From Parvularculaceae bacterium (GTDB taxonomy: Bacteria; Pseudomonadota; Alphaproteobacteria; Caulobacterales; Parvularculaceae), in NCBI GenBank assembly GCA_013389105.1, contig JACADZ010000046.1, positions 1-42,945 of the forward strand: a stretch of DNA of 42,945 nucleotides. Reading direction: 5' to 3'. How positions within the stretch are numbered: the stretch's first letter is position 1; the number at the start of each line of letters is the position of its first letter. The position numbers and the translations under genes are program-made. The notes under the pieces were generated by a model that saw nothing but the letters and a program-made list of their open reading frames with translations, did not search any database and was not told the DNA's origin. This document shows, in pieces, positions 33,614 to 41,925 of this stretch.

Positions 33614-35845
33614 ATGCGCCGGGCGCGACCCGCCTGGGCGACGTCGAACGCGGTGATCGGATCGGCCCTCGCCGTCGCCGTCGCCATCGCCTTCTTCACC
33701 ACATGGTTCATGCTGTCGCCGGGCGTCGAAACCGCGAGCCGCAGCCTCCTGCGGATCATGGTCGTCGCCAACGGCGCCATTCTCATCGGCCTCGCCGCCC
33801 TCGTCGGGTATCGGCTCTGGCGCGTCTGGTCGGACCGCCGCAACCACATCGCCGGCGCGCAGACCCAGCTTCAGCTGGCGCTGATGTTCGCGCTCGTCGC
33901 CGTCGTCCCGTCGCTCTTCGCTTTTCTCTTCGCGCTGACGATCCTGCGCTCGAGCATGAACGACGTGTTCAGCGCACGGATCGAAAACTATCAGAACATC
34001 GCACGCCGTTTCGCCAACGACTATTTCAACCTTGAGGCGAGCATCGATTATCTCAGCCTTCAGCAGATCGAGAACGACCTGCTGAAGGGAGAAGTGTTCG
34101 ATTTCACTCCGGCGACCTCGCCGATGGCGGTCCGCGCCCAGCTCGGTCGGCAGGCTTTCCTGCGCGGTTTGTCCGCGATCTACCTGCTCGACAAGGAGCG
34201 CAACGTAATTTCCCGCGTCGAGCCGGTCGAGGCGCCGATTAATTTCCCGAGCGCGCAGGTGTTCGACGGCATTGAGAAGGCGATCGCGGAGGGGAAACCG
34301 CCGAGCTTTCACGACCTCAGCGACGAAGCGAAGATCGACTATTTCCGCGGCACGCTCAAGTCGCGCGCCTTCGGCGGCAGCTATCTCGTGATCTACCGGC
34401 CGGTCCAGGCGCCGATCGGCAGCGGCCTCCTGTCCATTCGCTCCATGCGCGACGATTGGGATGAGGCGAAGATCGGACGCGCGCGCATCGAGCGCGTCTT
34501 TCTCGCCGGCTATCTGGTTCTCGCCTTCATCATCGTCCTGAGCGCCGTATGGTTGGCGCTGTGGGCGGCGACCCGCATGGTTCGTCCCGTCGGCCGCTTG
34601 ATGCGGATGGCGAATCGCGTGTCGTCAGGCGATCTCGGCGCGCGCGTCGAAGTCTACAAGGACGACGGCGAACTCGGGGCCCTCGCCCGCTCGATGAACC
34701 ATATGACCGCGCAACTCCAGACCCAGCGCAACGATCTCATTGAAACAAACCGGCAGTTCGACCGCCGCCGCCGTTTCACCGAAGCGGTTCTGTCGGGCGT
34801 CTCCGCCGGCGTCGTCGGCGTCGCCGCCGACGGCCGCGTCACGATCGCCAATCGCTTCGCCGCCGACATCCTGCGCCTTGAGGCCGGGCGGCAGACCGGG
34901 GCGCGCATCGAGGAGATCCTGCCCGAACTTCAGGGCCTCCTGGCCGAGGCGGCCGCCGAAGGCGAGGCGGCCGAGCAGGTGGAGATCGAGCGGGCGGGGC
35001 GCAAGCGCACGCTGAACGTCCGTATCGTCTCCGACATGGTCGATGGCGAACGGAGCTTCGTCGTCACCTTCGACGACATCACGCAGCTCATCTCCGCGCA
35101 ACGCAACGCCGCCTGGGGCGACGTCGCGCGCCGGATCGCGCACGAGATCAAGAATCCGCTCACCCCGATTCAGCTCTCCGCCGAACGCCTGCGCCGCAAA
35201 TACATCGACGAGATCAAGACCCAGCCGGAAATCTTCGACAAATGCACGGAGACCATCATCCGCCACGTGAACGATATCGGGCGGATGGTCGATGAATTCT
35301 CGTCTTTCGCGCGGATGCCGAAGCCGGTCATGACCCGGGAGGATTTGCGCGAACTGGTCAAGGCGGCGGTCTTCCCGCAGAAGGTCGCGCTCGCCGACAT
35401 CGATTTCGCGGTTGAAGCGCCCGCCGAGCAGCGGTTGGCCGACTGCGACGGCCGACTCATCGTGCAGGCGCTGAGCAATCTGCTGAAGAACGCAGGCGAG
35501 TCGATCGGCGCGCGTCTCTCAGCCGACGGCGGCGACCGAATGCGCGGCAAAATCGTCGTCCGCGTCCGCGATCTTGGCGATTTCACGAGCATCGACGTCA
35601 TCGACAACGGCGTCGGCCTGCCGAAGGCGGAACGACACCGCCTCACCGAGCCGTACATGACGACGCGCGCCAAAGGCACGGGGCTCGGGCTCGCCATCGT
35701 CCGCAAGGTCGTCGAAGAGCACGGCGGCTACATGGAATTCGACGACGACAATTCGCTGGGGCCGACCGGCGCGCGCGTCAGCATCGCGCTTCCGGCCCGG
35801 ACTGAAACGGACTTGGCGCCCCGCGCGAAAGCGGCGGCGGAGTAG
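33614..35845 (+). CDS. ntrY: nitrogen-regulation sensor histidine kinase NtrY
   Basis: A membrane sensor kinase of the NtrY family, 743 residues from the chosen start. Several N-terminal membrane helices and a periplasmic loop are followed by a last helix (YLVLAFIIVLSAVWLALWAA), a HAMP region, a PAS domain (from about FTEAVLSGVSAGVVGVAADG), an H box RIAHEIKNPLTPIQL with His510, and the ATPase domain with DNGVGLP and GTGLGLAIVRK. It reports nitrogen or redox state to NtrX. The frame stays open back to TTG 33449, but that overlaps a promoter-like stretch and reads as non-coding, so ATG 33614 was preferred; the exact start is uncertain. NtrX follows after 21 bases. Confidence 0.93.
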   Translation: MRRARPAWATSNAVIGSALAVAVAIAFFTTWFMLSPGVETASRSLLRIMVVANGAILIGLAALVGYRLWRVWSDRRNHIAGAQTQLQLALMFALVAVVPSLFAFLFALTILRSSMNDVFSARIENYQNIARRFANDYFNLEASIDYLSLQQIENDLLKGEVFDFTPATSPMAVRAQLGRQAFLRGLSAIYLLDKERNVISRVEPVEAPINFPSAQVFDGIEKAIAEGKPPSFHDLSDEAKIDYFRGTLKSRAFGGSYLVIYRPVQAPIGSGLLSIRSMRDDWDEAKIGRARIERVFLAGYLVLAFIIVLSAVWLALWAATRMVRPVGRLMRMANRVSSGDLGARVEVYKDDGELGALARSMNHMTAQLQTQRNDLIETNRQFDRRRRFTEAVLSGVSAGVVGVAADGRVTIANRFAADILRLEAGRQTGARIEEILPELQGLLAEAAAEGEAAEQVEIERAGRKRTLNVRIVSDMVDGERSFVVTFDDITQLISAQRNAAWGDVARRIAHEIKNPLTPIQLSAERLRRKYIDEIKTQPEIFDKCTETIIRHVNDIGRMVDEFSSFARMPKPVMTREDLRELVKAAVFPQKVALADIDFAVEAPAEQRLADCDGRLIVQALSNLLKNAGESIGARLSADGGDRMRGKIVVRVRDLGDFTSIDVIDNGVGLPKAERHRLTEPYMTTRAKGTGLGLAIVRKVVEEHGGYMEFDDDNSLGPTGARVSIALPARTETDLAPRAKAAAE

Positions 35846-35866
35846 GGTAGGAGAAGGGGTTGAATC

Positions 35867-37255
35867 ATGAGCGTTGACATCCTGGTCGTCGATGACGAGG
35901 CCGACATTCGAGAGCTGGTGACAGGGCTCCTCGAGGACGAGGGCTTCAGTCCGCGCGCCGCGGCGAATTCCGACCAGGCCTTCAAGGCGGTGCGCGAGCG
36001 TCTGCCGGCGCTGGTCATCCTCGACGTGTGGCTCCAGGGCTCCACGCTGGACGGCATCGAGATTCTCGCCGAGCTGAAGAAATCGCATCCCGAGCTTCCC
36101 GTCGTCATCATATCCGGACACGGGACGATCGAAACGGCCGTCGCTGCGATCAAGAAAGGCGCCTACGACTTCGTCGAGAAGCCGTTCAACGCCGATCGTC
36201 TGATCCTTGCGGTCAATCGAGCGCTGGAGGCGGCGCGTCTCAAGCGCGAAAACACGGATCTGCGCGAGCGCGCGCCTGAATGGGGGTTGATCGGCTCGTC
36301 GACCGTCATCAACTCCCTGCGCGGCGTCATTGACCGCGTCGGCGACACCCGCTCGCGCGTGCTCATCTCCGGCCCGCCGGGTTCCGGCAAGGAAGTGATC
36401 GCCCGCCTCATCCACGCCAAATCGGGGCGCGCCGCACAGCCGTTCCTCGTGGTGAGCGCCGCGGCCATCGCGCCGGAAAGCATGGAGGAGGAACTGTTCG
36501 GCGTCGAAGGCAAAGACGGCGCGCCGAAAAAGGCGGGCCTCCTCGAACGCGCTCATGGCGGCACGCTGATGTTCGACGAAATCGGCGACATGCCGATGGA
36601 AACTCAGGGCAAAATCCTGCGCGTTCTGGTCGATCAGCGATTCAAGCGCGTCGGCGGCGACTCGCCGGTCTCCGTGGACGTGCGAATCGTCACGACGACG
36701 TCGCGCGATCTGCTCGCCGATGCGGCTCAGGGCCGTTTCCGCGAAGATCTCTACCACCGCCTCAACGTCGTGCCCGTGCAGGCGCCGTCCCTGAGCGAAC
36801 GTCGCGACGACATTCCCGCGCTGGTCGTCTACTTCATCGATCGGATATCGCGGGCCCAGGGCTTCCCGAAGCGGCCGCTGTCGGCCGAGGCGATGGCGGC
36901 GCTGCAGGCCTATCACTGGCCCGGAAACGTCCGCCAGCTGAGGAACGTCATCGAGCGCACCCTGATCCTCATGGGCAAAGACAGCCAGGGCGAGATCACC
37001 AGCGAGCACCTGCCGTCGGAGATCATAGACGGCGGGCTTTCCATCCCGGCGGGAGAGGGTCTTGAACAAATCATCGCGCTCCCGTTGCGCGAGGCGCGCG
37101 AGCGTTTCGAGCGCGAGTATCTCATAGCCCAGATCAACCGGTTCGGCGGCAATATCTCCCGCACCGCGACCTTCATCGGCATGGAGCGCTCTGCGCTGCA
37201 CCGCAAGCTGAAGGCCCTCGGCGTCAACGGCCAGGCCCGCGTCGAGATGGCTTGA
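35867..37255 (+). CDS. ntrX: NtrX response regulator, AAA+ type lacking GAFTGA
   Basis: A 462-residue regulator of the NtrC family and partner of NtrY. The receiver domain carries Asp53 (VILDVWL) and Lys105 (VEKPFN); the AAA+ domain has Walker A GPPGSGKE at 169-176 and Walker B TLMFDEIGD at 233-241; a Fis-type helix-turn-helix ends the protein (ISRTATFIGMERSALHRKL). The sigma54 contact loop GAFTGA is replaced by GVEGKDGAPKKAG at 212-224, so it probably acts with sigma70, as known for alphaproteobacterial NtrX. The start has a strong AGGAGAAGGGG upstream. Confidence 0.96.
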   Translation: MSVDILVVDDEADIRELVTGLLEDEGFSPRAAANSDQAFKAVRERLPALVILDVWLQGSTLDGIEILAELKKSHPELPVVIISGHGTIETAVAAIKKGAYDFVEKPFNADRLILAVNRALEAARLKRENTDLRERAPEWGLIGSSTVINSLRGVIDRVGDTRSRVLISGPPGSGKEVIARLIHAKSGRAAQPFLVVSAAAIAPESMEEELFGVEGKDGAPKKAGLLERAHGGTLMFDEIGDMPMETQGKILRVLVDQRFKRVGGDSPVSVDVRIVTTTSRDLLADAAQGRFREDLYHRLNVVPVQAPSLSERRDDIPALVVYFIDRISRAQGFPKRPLSAEAMAALQAYHWPGNVRQLRNVIERTLILMGKDSQGEITSEHLPSEIIDGGLSIPAGEGLEQIIALPLREARERFEREYLIAQINRFGGNISRTATFIGMERSALHRKLKALGVNGQARVEMA

Positions 37256-37305
37256 CCTGCGGCCCCGTCGCCAGGAGACGATTGCTTGCAAGGGACGGCG
37301 ACATC

Positions 37306-37380
37306 ATGCAGGCCGATCTGAACGCCGGAGCGGCGAGCCAGCCGGCCGGCGCGCCTGATGGGATCAAGAGATGCGCGTGA
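37306..37380 (+). CDS. possible 24-codon leader peptide overlapping trkA start
   Basis: ATG 37306 opens a 24-residue frame (starting MQADLNAGAA) that ends at TGA 37378-37380, 10 bases inside trkA. AAGGGA stands 12 bases before it. It could couple translation into trkA, or be chance in GC-rich DNA. Codon and family evidence is lacking. Confidence 0.2.
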   Translation: MQADLNAGAASQPAGAPDGIKRCA

Positions 37381-38744
37381 TCGTCTGCGGCGCGGGCCGC
37401 GTCGGATACGGGATCGCCCGCCGCCTGGCGCGCGAGAACAATGATGTGACGGTCATCGACCAGCGCAAGGAACTGGTCCGCGAAGTGTCGGAGCGGCTCG
37501 ACGTGCGCGGCGTGCTCGGCAACTGCGCCTTCCCGGAGATCCTGGAGGAGGCCGGCGCCCGCGAGGCGGACATGCTCATCGCCGTCACGCAGCAGGACGA
37601 GGTGAACATGATCGCCTGCGAAATCGCGGAACACATGTTCAAGGTGCCGACCAAGGTCGCGCGCGTTCGCGCGCAGGAATATCTCGACCAGCGCTACGCC
37701 GACCTTTTCAGCCGCGACCACATCCCGATCGACGTGATCATCTCGCCTGAACGGGAGGTCTCCGAAGCCATCATCCAGCGCATGTCGACGCCCGGGGCCT
37801 TCGAGATCAAATCGTTCGTCGACGGCAAGGTGTGGGCCGTCGGCGTGAAGCTCCGCGAAGACTGTCCGATCGTGAATACGCCCCTCCGCCAGGTGGCCGA
37901 GCTGTTTCCCGATCTGAAAATCACGATTGTCGCCTTCAACCGCGGCGGCCAGATGCGCCGAGCGCATGCGTTCGATCAGCTGACCCCGGGCGACGAAATC
38001 TATTTCGTGGCCAACCGCAATGACGTGACCCGCGCCCTCGAGATCATGGGCGAGGCGGAGCGCCAGGCCCGACGCATCATCATCGTCGGCGGCGGCAATG
38101 TCGGGCTTTACGTCGCGCAGGGCCTTGAAAAAACCGGCTCGATGAAGATCCGCCTCATCGAGGCTGACAGAGAGCGCGCCGAGGAGATCGCCGAGCAGCT
38201 TGAACGGACCGTCGTGCTCCAGGGCGACGGGCTTGACCGCAATCTGCTGCGCGAAGCCGGCGTCGTCGATGCAGAGTCGGTCGTCGTCGTCACCGACAGC
38301 GACCAAGTGAACATCCTCGCCTCGGTCGTCGCCAAACGCGAGGGCGCCCGCCGCGCCATGGCGCTCATAAATGATCCCGATTACGGTCCGGTGTCGGAGG
38401 CGGTCGGCATCGACCGCCACATCGATCCGAGGGCGACGACGATCTCGACGATCCTCCAGCACATTCGCCGTGGACGGATCAAAGGCGTCTACTCGCTCGC
38501 CGACGGCGCCGCCGAGATCATCGACGCGATTGCGCTCGAGACGTCGCCGCTTGTGAACCTGCCTCTGCGCGACGCCGAGCTGCCCGAGGGCGTCATGATC
38601 GGGGCGGTCTACCGCGACGGGCAGGTGTCGATGCCGACCGGCGACACGGTGATCAACGCCGGCGACCGTCTGGTCCTGATGGCGCTGAAGGATTGCGTGA
38701 AGGATGTGGAGCAGATGTTCCGCGTCAGCCTGGAATACTTCTGA
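37371..38744 (+). CDS. trkA: Trk potassium uptake regulatory protein TrkA
   Basis: A 457-residue cytoplasmic gating subunit of the Trk/Ktr potassium channel. It is two RCK units in tandem: the first Rossmann motif VCGAGRVGYGIARRLA at 5-20, a TrkA-C domain near 140-220, a second Rossmann motif IIIVGGGNVGLYVA near 237-250, and a second TrkA-C domain to the end (GDRLVLMALKD). NAD(H) or nucleotide binding at the GXGXXG sites controls the membrane channel TrkH, which is not in the window. It follows ntrX by 115 bases, the usual alphaproteobacterial neighbour; hfq, often next, is absent here. Confidence 0.96.
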   Translation: MRVIVCGAGRVGYGIARRLARENNDVTVIDQRKELVREVSERLDVRGVLGNCAFPEILEEAGAREADMLIAVTQQDEVNMIACEIAEHMFKVPTKVARVRAQEYLDQRYADLFSRDHIPIDVIISPEREVSEAIIQRMSTPGAFEIKSFVDGKVWAVGVKLREDCPIVNTPLRQVAELFPDLKITIVAFNRGGQMRRAHAFDQLTPGDEIYFVANRNDVTRALEIMGEAERQARRIIIVGGGNVGLYVAQGLEKTGSMKIRLIEADRERAEEIAEQLERTVVLQGDGLDRNLLREAGVVDAESVVVVTDSDQVNILASVVAKREGARRAMALINDPDYGPVSEAVGIDRHIDPRATTISTILQHIRRGRIKGVYSLADGAAEIIDAIALETSPLVNLPLRDAELPEGVMIGAVYRDGQVSMPTGDTVINAGDRLVLMALKDCVKDVEQMFRVSLEYF

Positions 38745-38757
38745 CGCGCCGAGAAGC

Positions 38758-38782
38758 GGCCCGCGGCGAAGAGGCCGCGGCC
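38758..38782. terminator. GC-rich hairpin between converging trkA and efflux pump genes
   Basis: CCGCGGC, loop GAAGAG, GCCGCGG gives seven perfect pairs, extended by two G-C pairs past a bulged C. It lies 14 bases after trkA and 12 bases after the stop of the minus-strand pump gene. There is no T run, so it may end transcription weakly or need Rho. Confidence 0.45.
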
Positions 38783-38793
38783 ATGAAGGTCCG

Positions 38794-41700
38794 TCATTCC
38801 GCCGCTTGAAGGCGTTGTCGAGGGTCGATCGCGGCGGCTTCGGCGAGTTCCTTTTCGACGATCTCGGCCTCCGCGGCCCGCACTTTCGCGAAGCGTCCGA
38901 GCAGGAGATAGGCCGCGGGCGTCAGGAACAGCGTGAAGACGGTCGCAAAGCCGAGGCCGCCGATCACCACCCAGCCGAGCGCCGCGCGAGATTCAGAGCC
39001 GGCGCCTGAGGCGATGACCAGCGGCAGGCCGCCGAGCACGGTCGACAGGGCGGTCATGAGCACCGGGCGAAGCCTTGTCAGCGACGCCTCCTCGATCGCC
39101 TTGCGCAAGGGGAAACCGCGATCGCGCAGCTGGTTGGCGAATTCGACGATGAGGATGCCGTTCTTGGCCATGATGCCGATGAGGAGGACGAGTCCGATCT
39201 GGCTGTAATAGTTGAACGAGCCTCCCGAGAGCCACATCGCGTAAATGGTCGCCGCCAGGCCGAACGGCACCGTGACCATGATGACCAGGGCCGAGACGAA
39301 ACTTTCGAATTGTGCGGCGAGGACGAGCAGCACGATCAACGCCGCGAAGGCGAAGACGATCCATGAGCTTTGGGAGGCCTGGTCCAGCAGGCGCGCCTCG
39401 CCGAGCAGCAGCAGCGACATGCCGGCGGGAAGCATGTCCTTCGCGACTTCGCGCAATTCGGCGATGGCGTCGCTCAGCTGCGCGCCCTCGGCGAGCGCGG
39501 CGCTCGACGCCACGGCGCGGCGACGCTGCTCGCGGCCGAGGTTCGACGCCACCGCCGTTTCTTCGACCGACGCCACCAGAGACAGCGGCACGAACTGTCC
39601 GTCGCCGGCGCGCACGAAAAGGTTCTCAAGATCGCCCGGATCGTTGATCGGTTCGCCGCCGGCGGACACGAGAATATCAACGGCCTTGTCGCCGATGAAG
39701 ACTTCGCCGGCCTTGAACTCGTCGGCCATGGCGTTAACGAGCGTGGCGATCGACTGGACGTCCACGCCGAGCCGTGCGGCGGCGTCGCGGTCGATGTTGA
39801 TGTTGAGCTGCGGCTGGGAAGTTTGGAAGTTCAAGGTGACCCGGCTGAACGTGTCGCTTTGCTCGAGCTTGGCGTTGATGGCCTCAGCCGCGTCCGCCGC
39901 GGCGTTGTAGTCGTCCGCCGCGACTGCAAACTGAAGGCCCTGGCCGCCGCCGCGAATGCCGAGGCTGTTGCCGCGCCGCGCGATGACATTGACTCCGGGA
40001 ATGCGCTGGAGCTGCGGCAGGATCTCGGCCTCGATTTCCTGCTGCGTGCGCTTGCGCTCCGACCAGTCCTTCAGGGTCACGAAGGCGAACGCCCGGTTCG
40101 AGGCCCCGAGGCCCACCATCGACATCACGCCTTCGCCGTCGCCGCTCTCGACGACCGTGTCGAGCACGCGTTCGACCTCTTTGATCTTCTCGCGCATGTA
40201 GTCGAAATTGGCGCTCTGCTGCACCGAAGCGGTCAGAAAGATGCGGCCGCGATCCTCGGCCGGAGTGAGCTCTTTCGGAATCGAGGCGAAGACCAGGAAC
40301 GTGCCGGCGGCAAAAACCGTGGAGAGCCCAAGCGTCAGGTATGGCCGGTTGAGACAGAAGCGCACGAGCGGCGCATAGGCCCGCGTCAGCGGCCCGGGTC
40401 CGGTCGAAACCGCAGCCGCGGATTTCGCCGCGAACTTGACCGTCAGCATCGGGCAAAGCACCAGCGCGACTATGCTCGAGACGACCACGGAAAAGGCGAG
40501 CACGTAGCCGAATTCTGCGAAAAGGCGCCCCGCCTGGCCGGGCATGAACGAGATCGGCACGAACACGGCGACGAGAGTCGCAGTCGTCGCCATGACCGCA
40601 AAGACGATCTCGCGCGAGCCGATCAGCGCCGCGGCGCGCGGTTTTACGCCCATCTGGCGCCAGCGCTGGATGTTTTCGGTCACGACGATGGCGTCGTCGA
40701 CGACGAGGCCGGTCGCCATCAGCAGCGCCATCAAGGTCAGAATGTTGATCGAGAAGCCGACCAGCCATAGGGCGGCGACCGCGCCGAGCAGCGACACCGG
40801 GATGGCGATCGCCGGGATCAGCGTCTGTCGCAGCGAGCGCAGGAAGACAAAGATGATCCCGACGACGATGGCGATCGAGAGGAGCAGGCTGCTAAAGACC
40901 TCGTGAATCGCGCTTTCGATGAAGATCGAATCGTCGGCGGTGATCGTGATGGACACGGCGGGAAGCGAGTCCTGAAGCTCCTTGACCGCGTCGCGAACGC
41001 CCTTCGCGACGGCCACTGCGTTCGATTGCGCCTGACGCTGGATGCCAAGGCCGGAGGCCGCGGTCTTGTTCCAGCGCGCGAGCGAGGTCTCCTGTTCGAC
41101 GCCCCATTCAACGACGGCGACATCGCGGAGTTCGGTTTCGGGCTTGATGCGCATGGCGCCAATGGCTTCCGGGGTCTCGGCAGGCGCTTCGGCGCGGATC
41201 AGGAGTTCCTGGCGACCGCTTTTCAGCGTGCCCGACGGCGCGCTGACATTGGCGGTGCGCACGACGCGCGCGACGTCTTCGACAGTGAGGCCGCGGGCGG
41301 CGAGTTCCACCGGCGAGAGGCGCACGCGGATGGTGCGCTTGCGCACGCCGAAATTGTCGACCGCGGCGACGCCCTCGACCGACTGAAGGCGCGGCACGAT
41401 GATGCGCTCGATCAGCTCGCCGAGTTCGCCCTCCGACAGTTTGGACGACGAGACCACCATGCGCATGACGGCGCTGCCGCCGTCGCCGCTGCTCTTGGAC
41501 ACGATCGGTTCTTCGAGTTCCTCGGGAAGGCGCCCGCGCACGTTGTTGACGGCGTTCTTGACGTCGGTGGCGGCGATGTTGATGTCGATGTTGGGCGAGA
41601 ACTCGGCGGTGACCGAACTCACCTGGTAGCTCGAAGACGAGGAGATCGACGTGACGCCGTCGATCTGCGCCACCACGTTTTCGATGATGGCGGTCACTTC

Positions 41701-41925
41701 GGCGTCGATGGTCTCCGGCGCGGCCCCTGGATAGATGGCCCTGACGCTGACGACCAGTTGATCGACGTCAGGCAGCTCTCGGACCTCAACGCCCATCAAC
41801 GCGGCGAGGCCGGCGATGACGATCAGAAGGTTGACGACGATCGCGAGGATAGGGCGACGAATGAATAGCGAGACGAAGCTCGACTTGGCGGCCGGCGCGC
41901 CGGCCAGGCGATCGTTATCTGTCAT
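38794..41925 (-). CDS. RND efflux transporter permease (HAE1/AcrB-like)
   Basis: A 1043-residue inner-membrane pump of the hydrophobe/amphiphile RND family, exporting drugs, dyes or toxic metabolites by proton exchange. The proton-relay Asp pair is Asp410-Asp411 in GLVVDDAIVVTEN of TM4; TM1 spans about 26-46, and the family stretch FIRRPILAIVVNL precedes it. Two large periplasmic loops and a second half with a repeat of the same fold are present. Its start overlaps the adaptor stop by four bases (ATGA), so adaptor and pump are made together. No TolC-type outer-membrane gene follows; one elsewhere probably serves it. Confidence 0.96.
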   Translation of the reverse strand: MTDNDRLAGAPAAKSSFVSLFIRRPILAIVVNLLIVIAGLAALMGVEVRELPDVDQLVVSVRAIYPGAAPETIDAEVTAIIENVVAQIDGVTSISSSSSYQVSSVTAEFSPNIDINIAATDVKNAVNNVRGRLPEELEEPIVSKSSGDGGSAVMRMVVSSSKLSEGELGELIERIIVPRLQSVEGVAAVDNFGVRKRTIRVRLSPVELAARGLTVEDVARVVRTANVSAPSGTLKSGRQELLIRAEAPAETPEAIGAMRIKPETELRDVAVVEWGVEQETSLARWNKTAASGLGIQRQAQSNAVAVAKGVRDAVKELQDSLPAVSITITADDSIFIESAIHEVFSSLLLSIAIVVGIIFVFLRSLRQTLIPAIAIPVSLLGAVAALWLVGFSINILTLMALLMATGLVVDDAIVVTENIQRWRQMGVKPRAAALIGSREIVFAVMATTATLVAVFVPISFMPGQAGRLFAEFGYVLAFSVVVSSIVALVLCPMLTVKFAAKSAAAVSTGPGPLTRAYAPLVRFCLNRPYLTLGLSTVFAAGTFLVFASIPKELTPAEDRGRIFLTASVQQSANFDYMREKIKEVERVLDTVVESGDGEGVMSMVGLGASNRAFAFVTLKDWSERKRTQQEIEAEILPQLQRIPGVNVIARRGNSLGIRGGGQGLQFAVAADDYNAAADAAEAINAKLEQSDTFSRVTLNFQTSQPQLNINIDRDAAARLGVDVQSIATLVNAMADEFKAGEVFIGDKAVDILVSAGGEPINDPGDLENLFVRAGDGQFVPLSLVASVEETAVASNLGREQRRRAVASSAALAEGAQLSDAIAELREVAKDMLPAGMSLLLLGEARLLDQASQSSWIVFAFAALIVLLVLAAQFESFVSALVIMVTVPFGLAATIYAMWLSGGSFNYYSQIGLVLLIGIMAKNGILIVEFANQLRDRGFPLRKAIEEASLTRLRPVLMTALSTVLGGLPLVIASGAGSESRAALGWVVIGGLGFATVFTLFLTPAAYLLLGRFAKVRAAEAEIVEKELAEAAAIDPRQRLQAAE

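Noticed and set aside
35519-37291. A 590-codon minus-strand frame across ntrX
   Set aside because: Antisense to ntrX with no recognisable domain.
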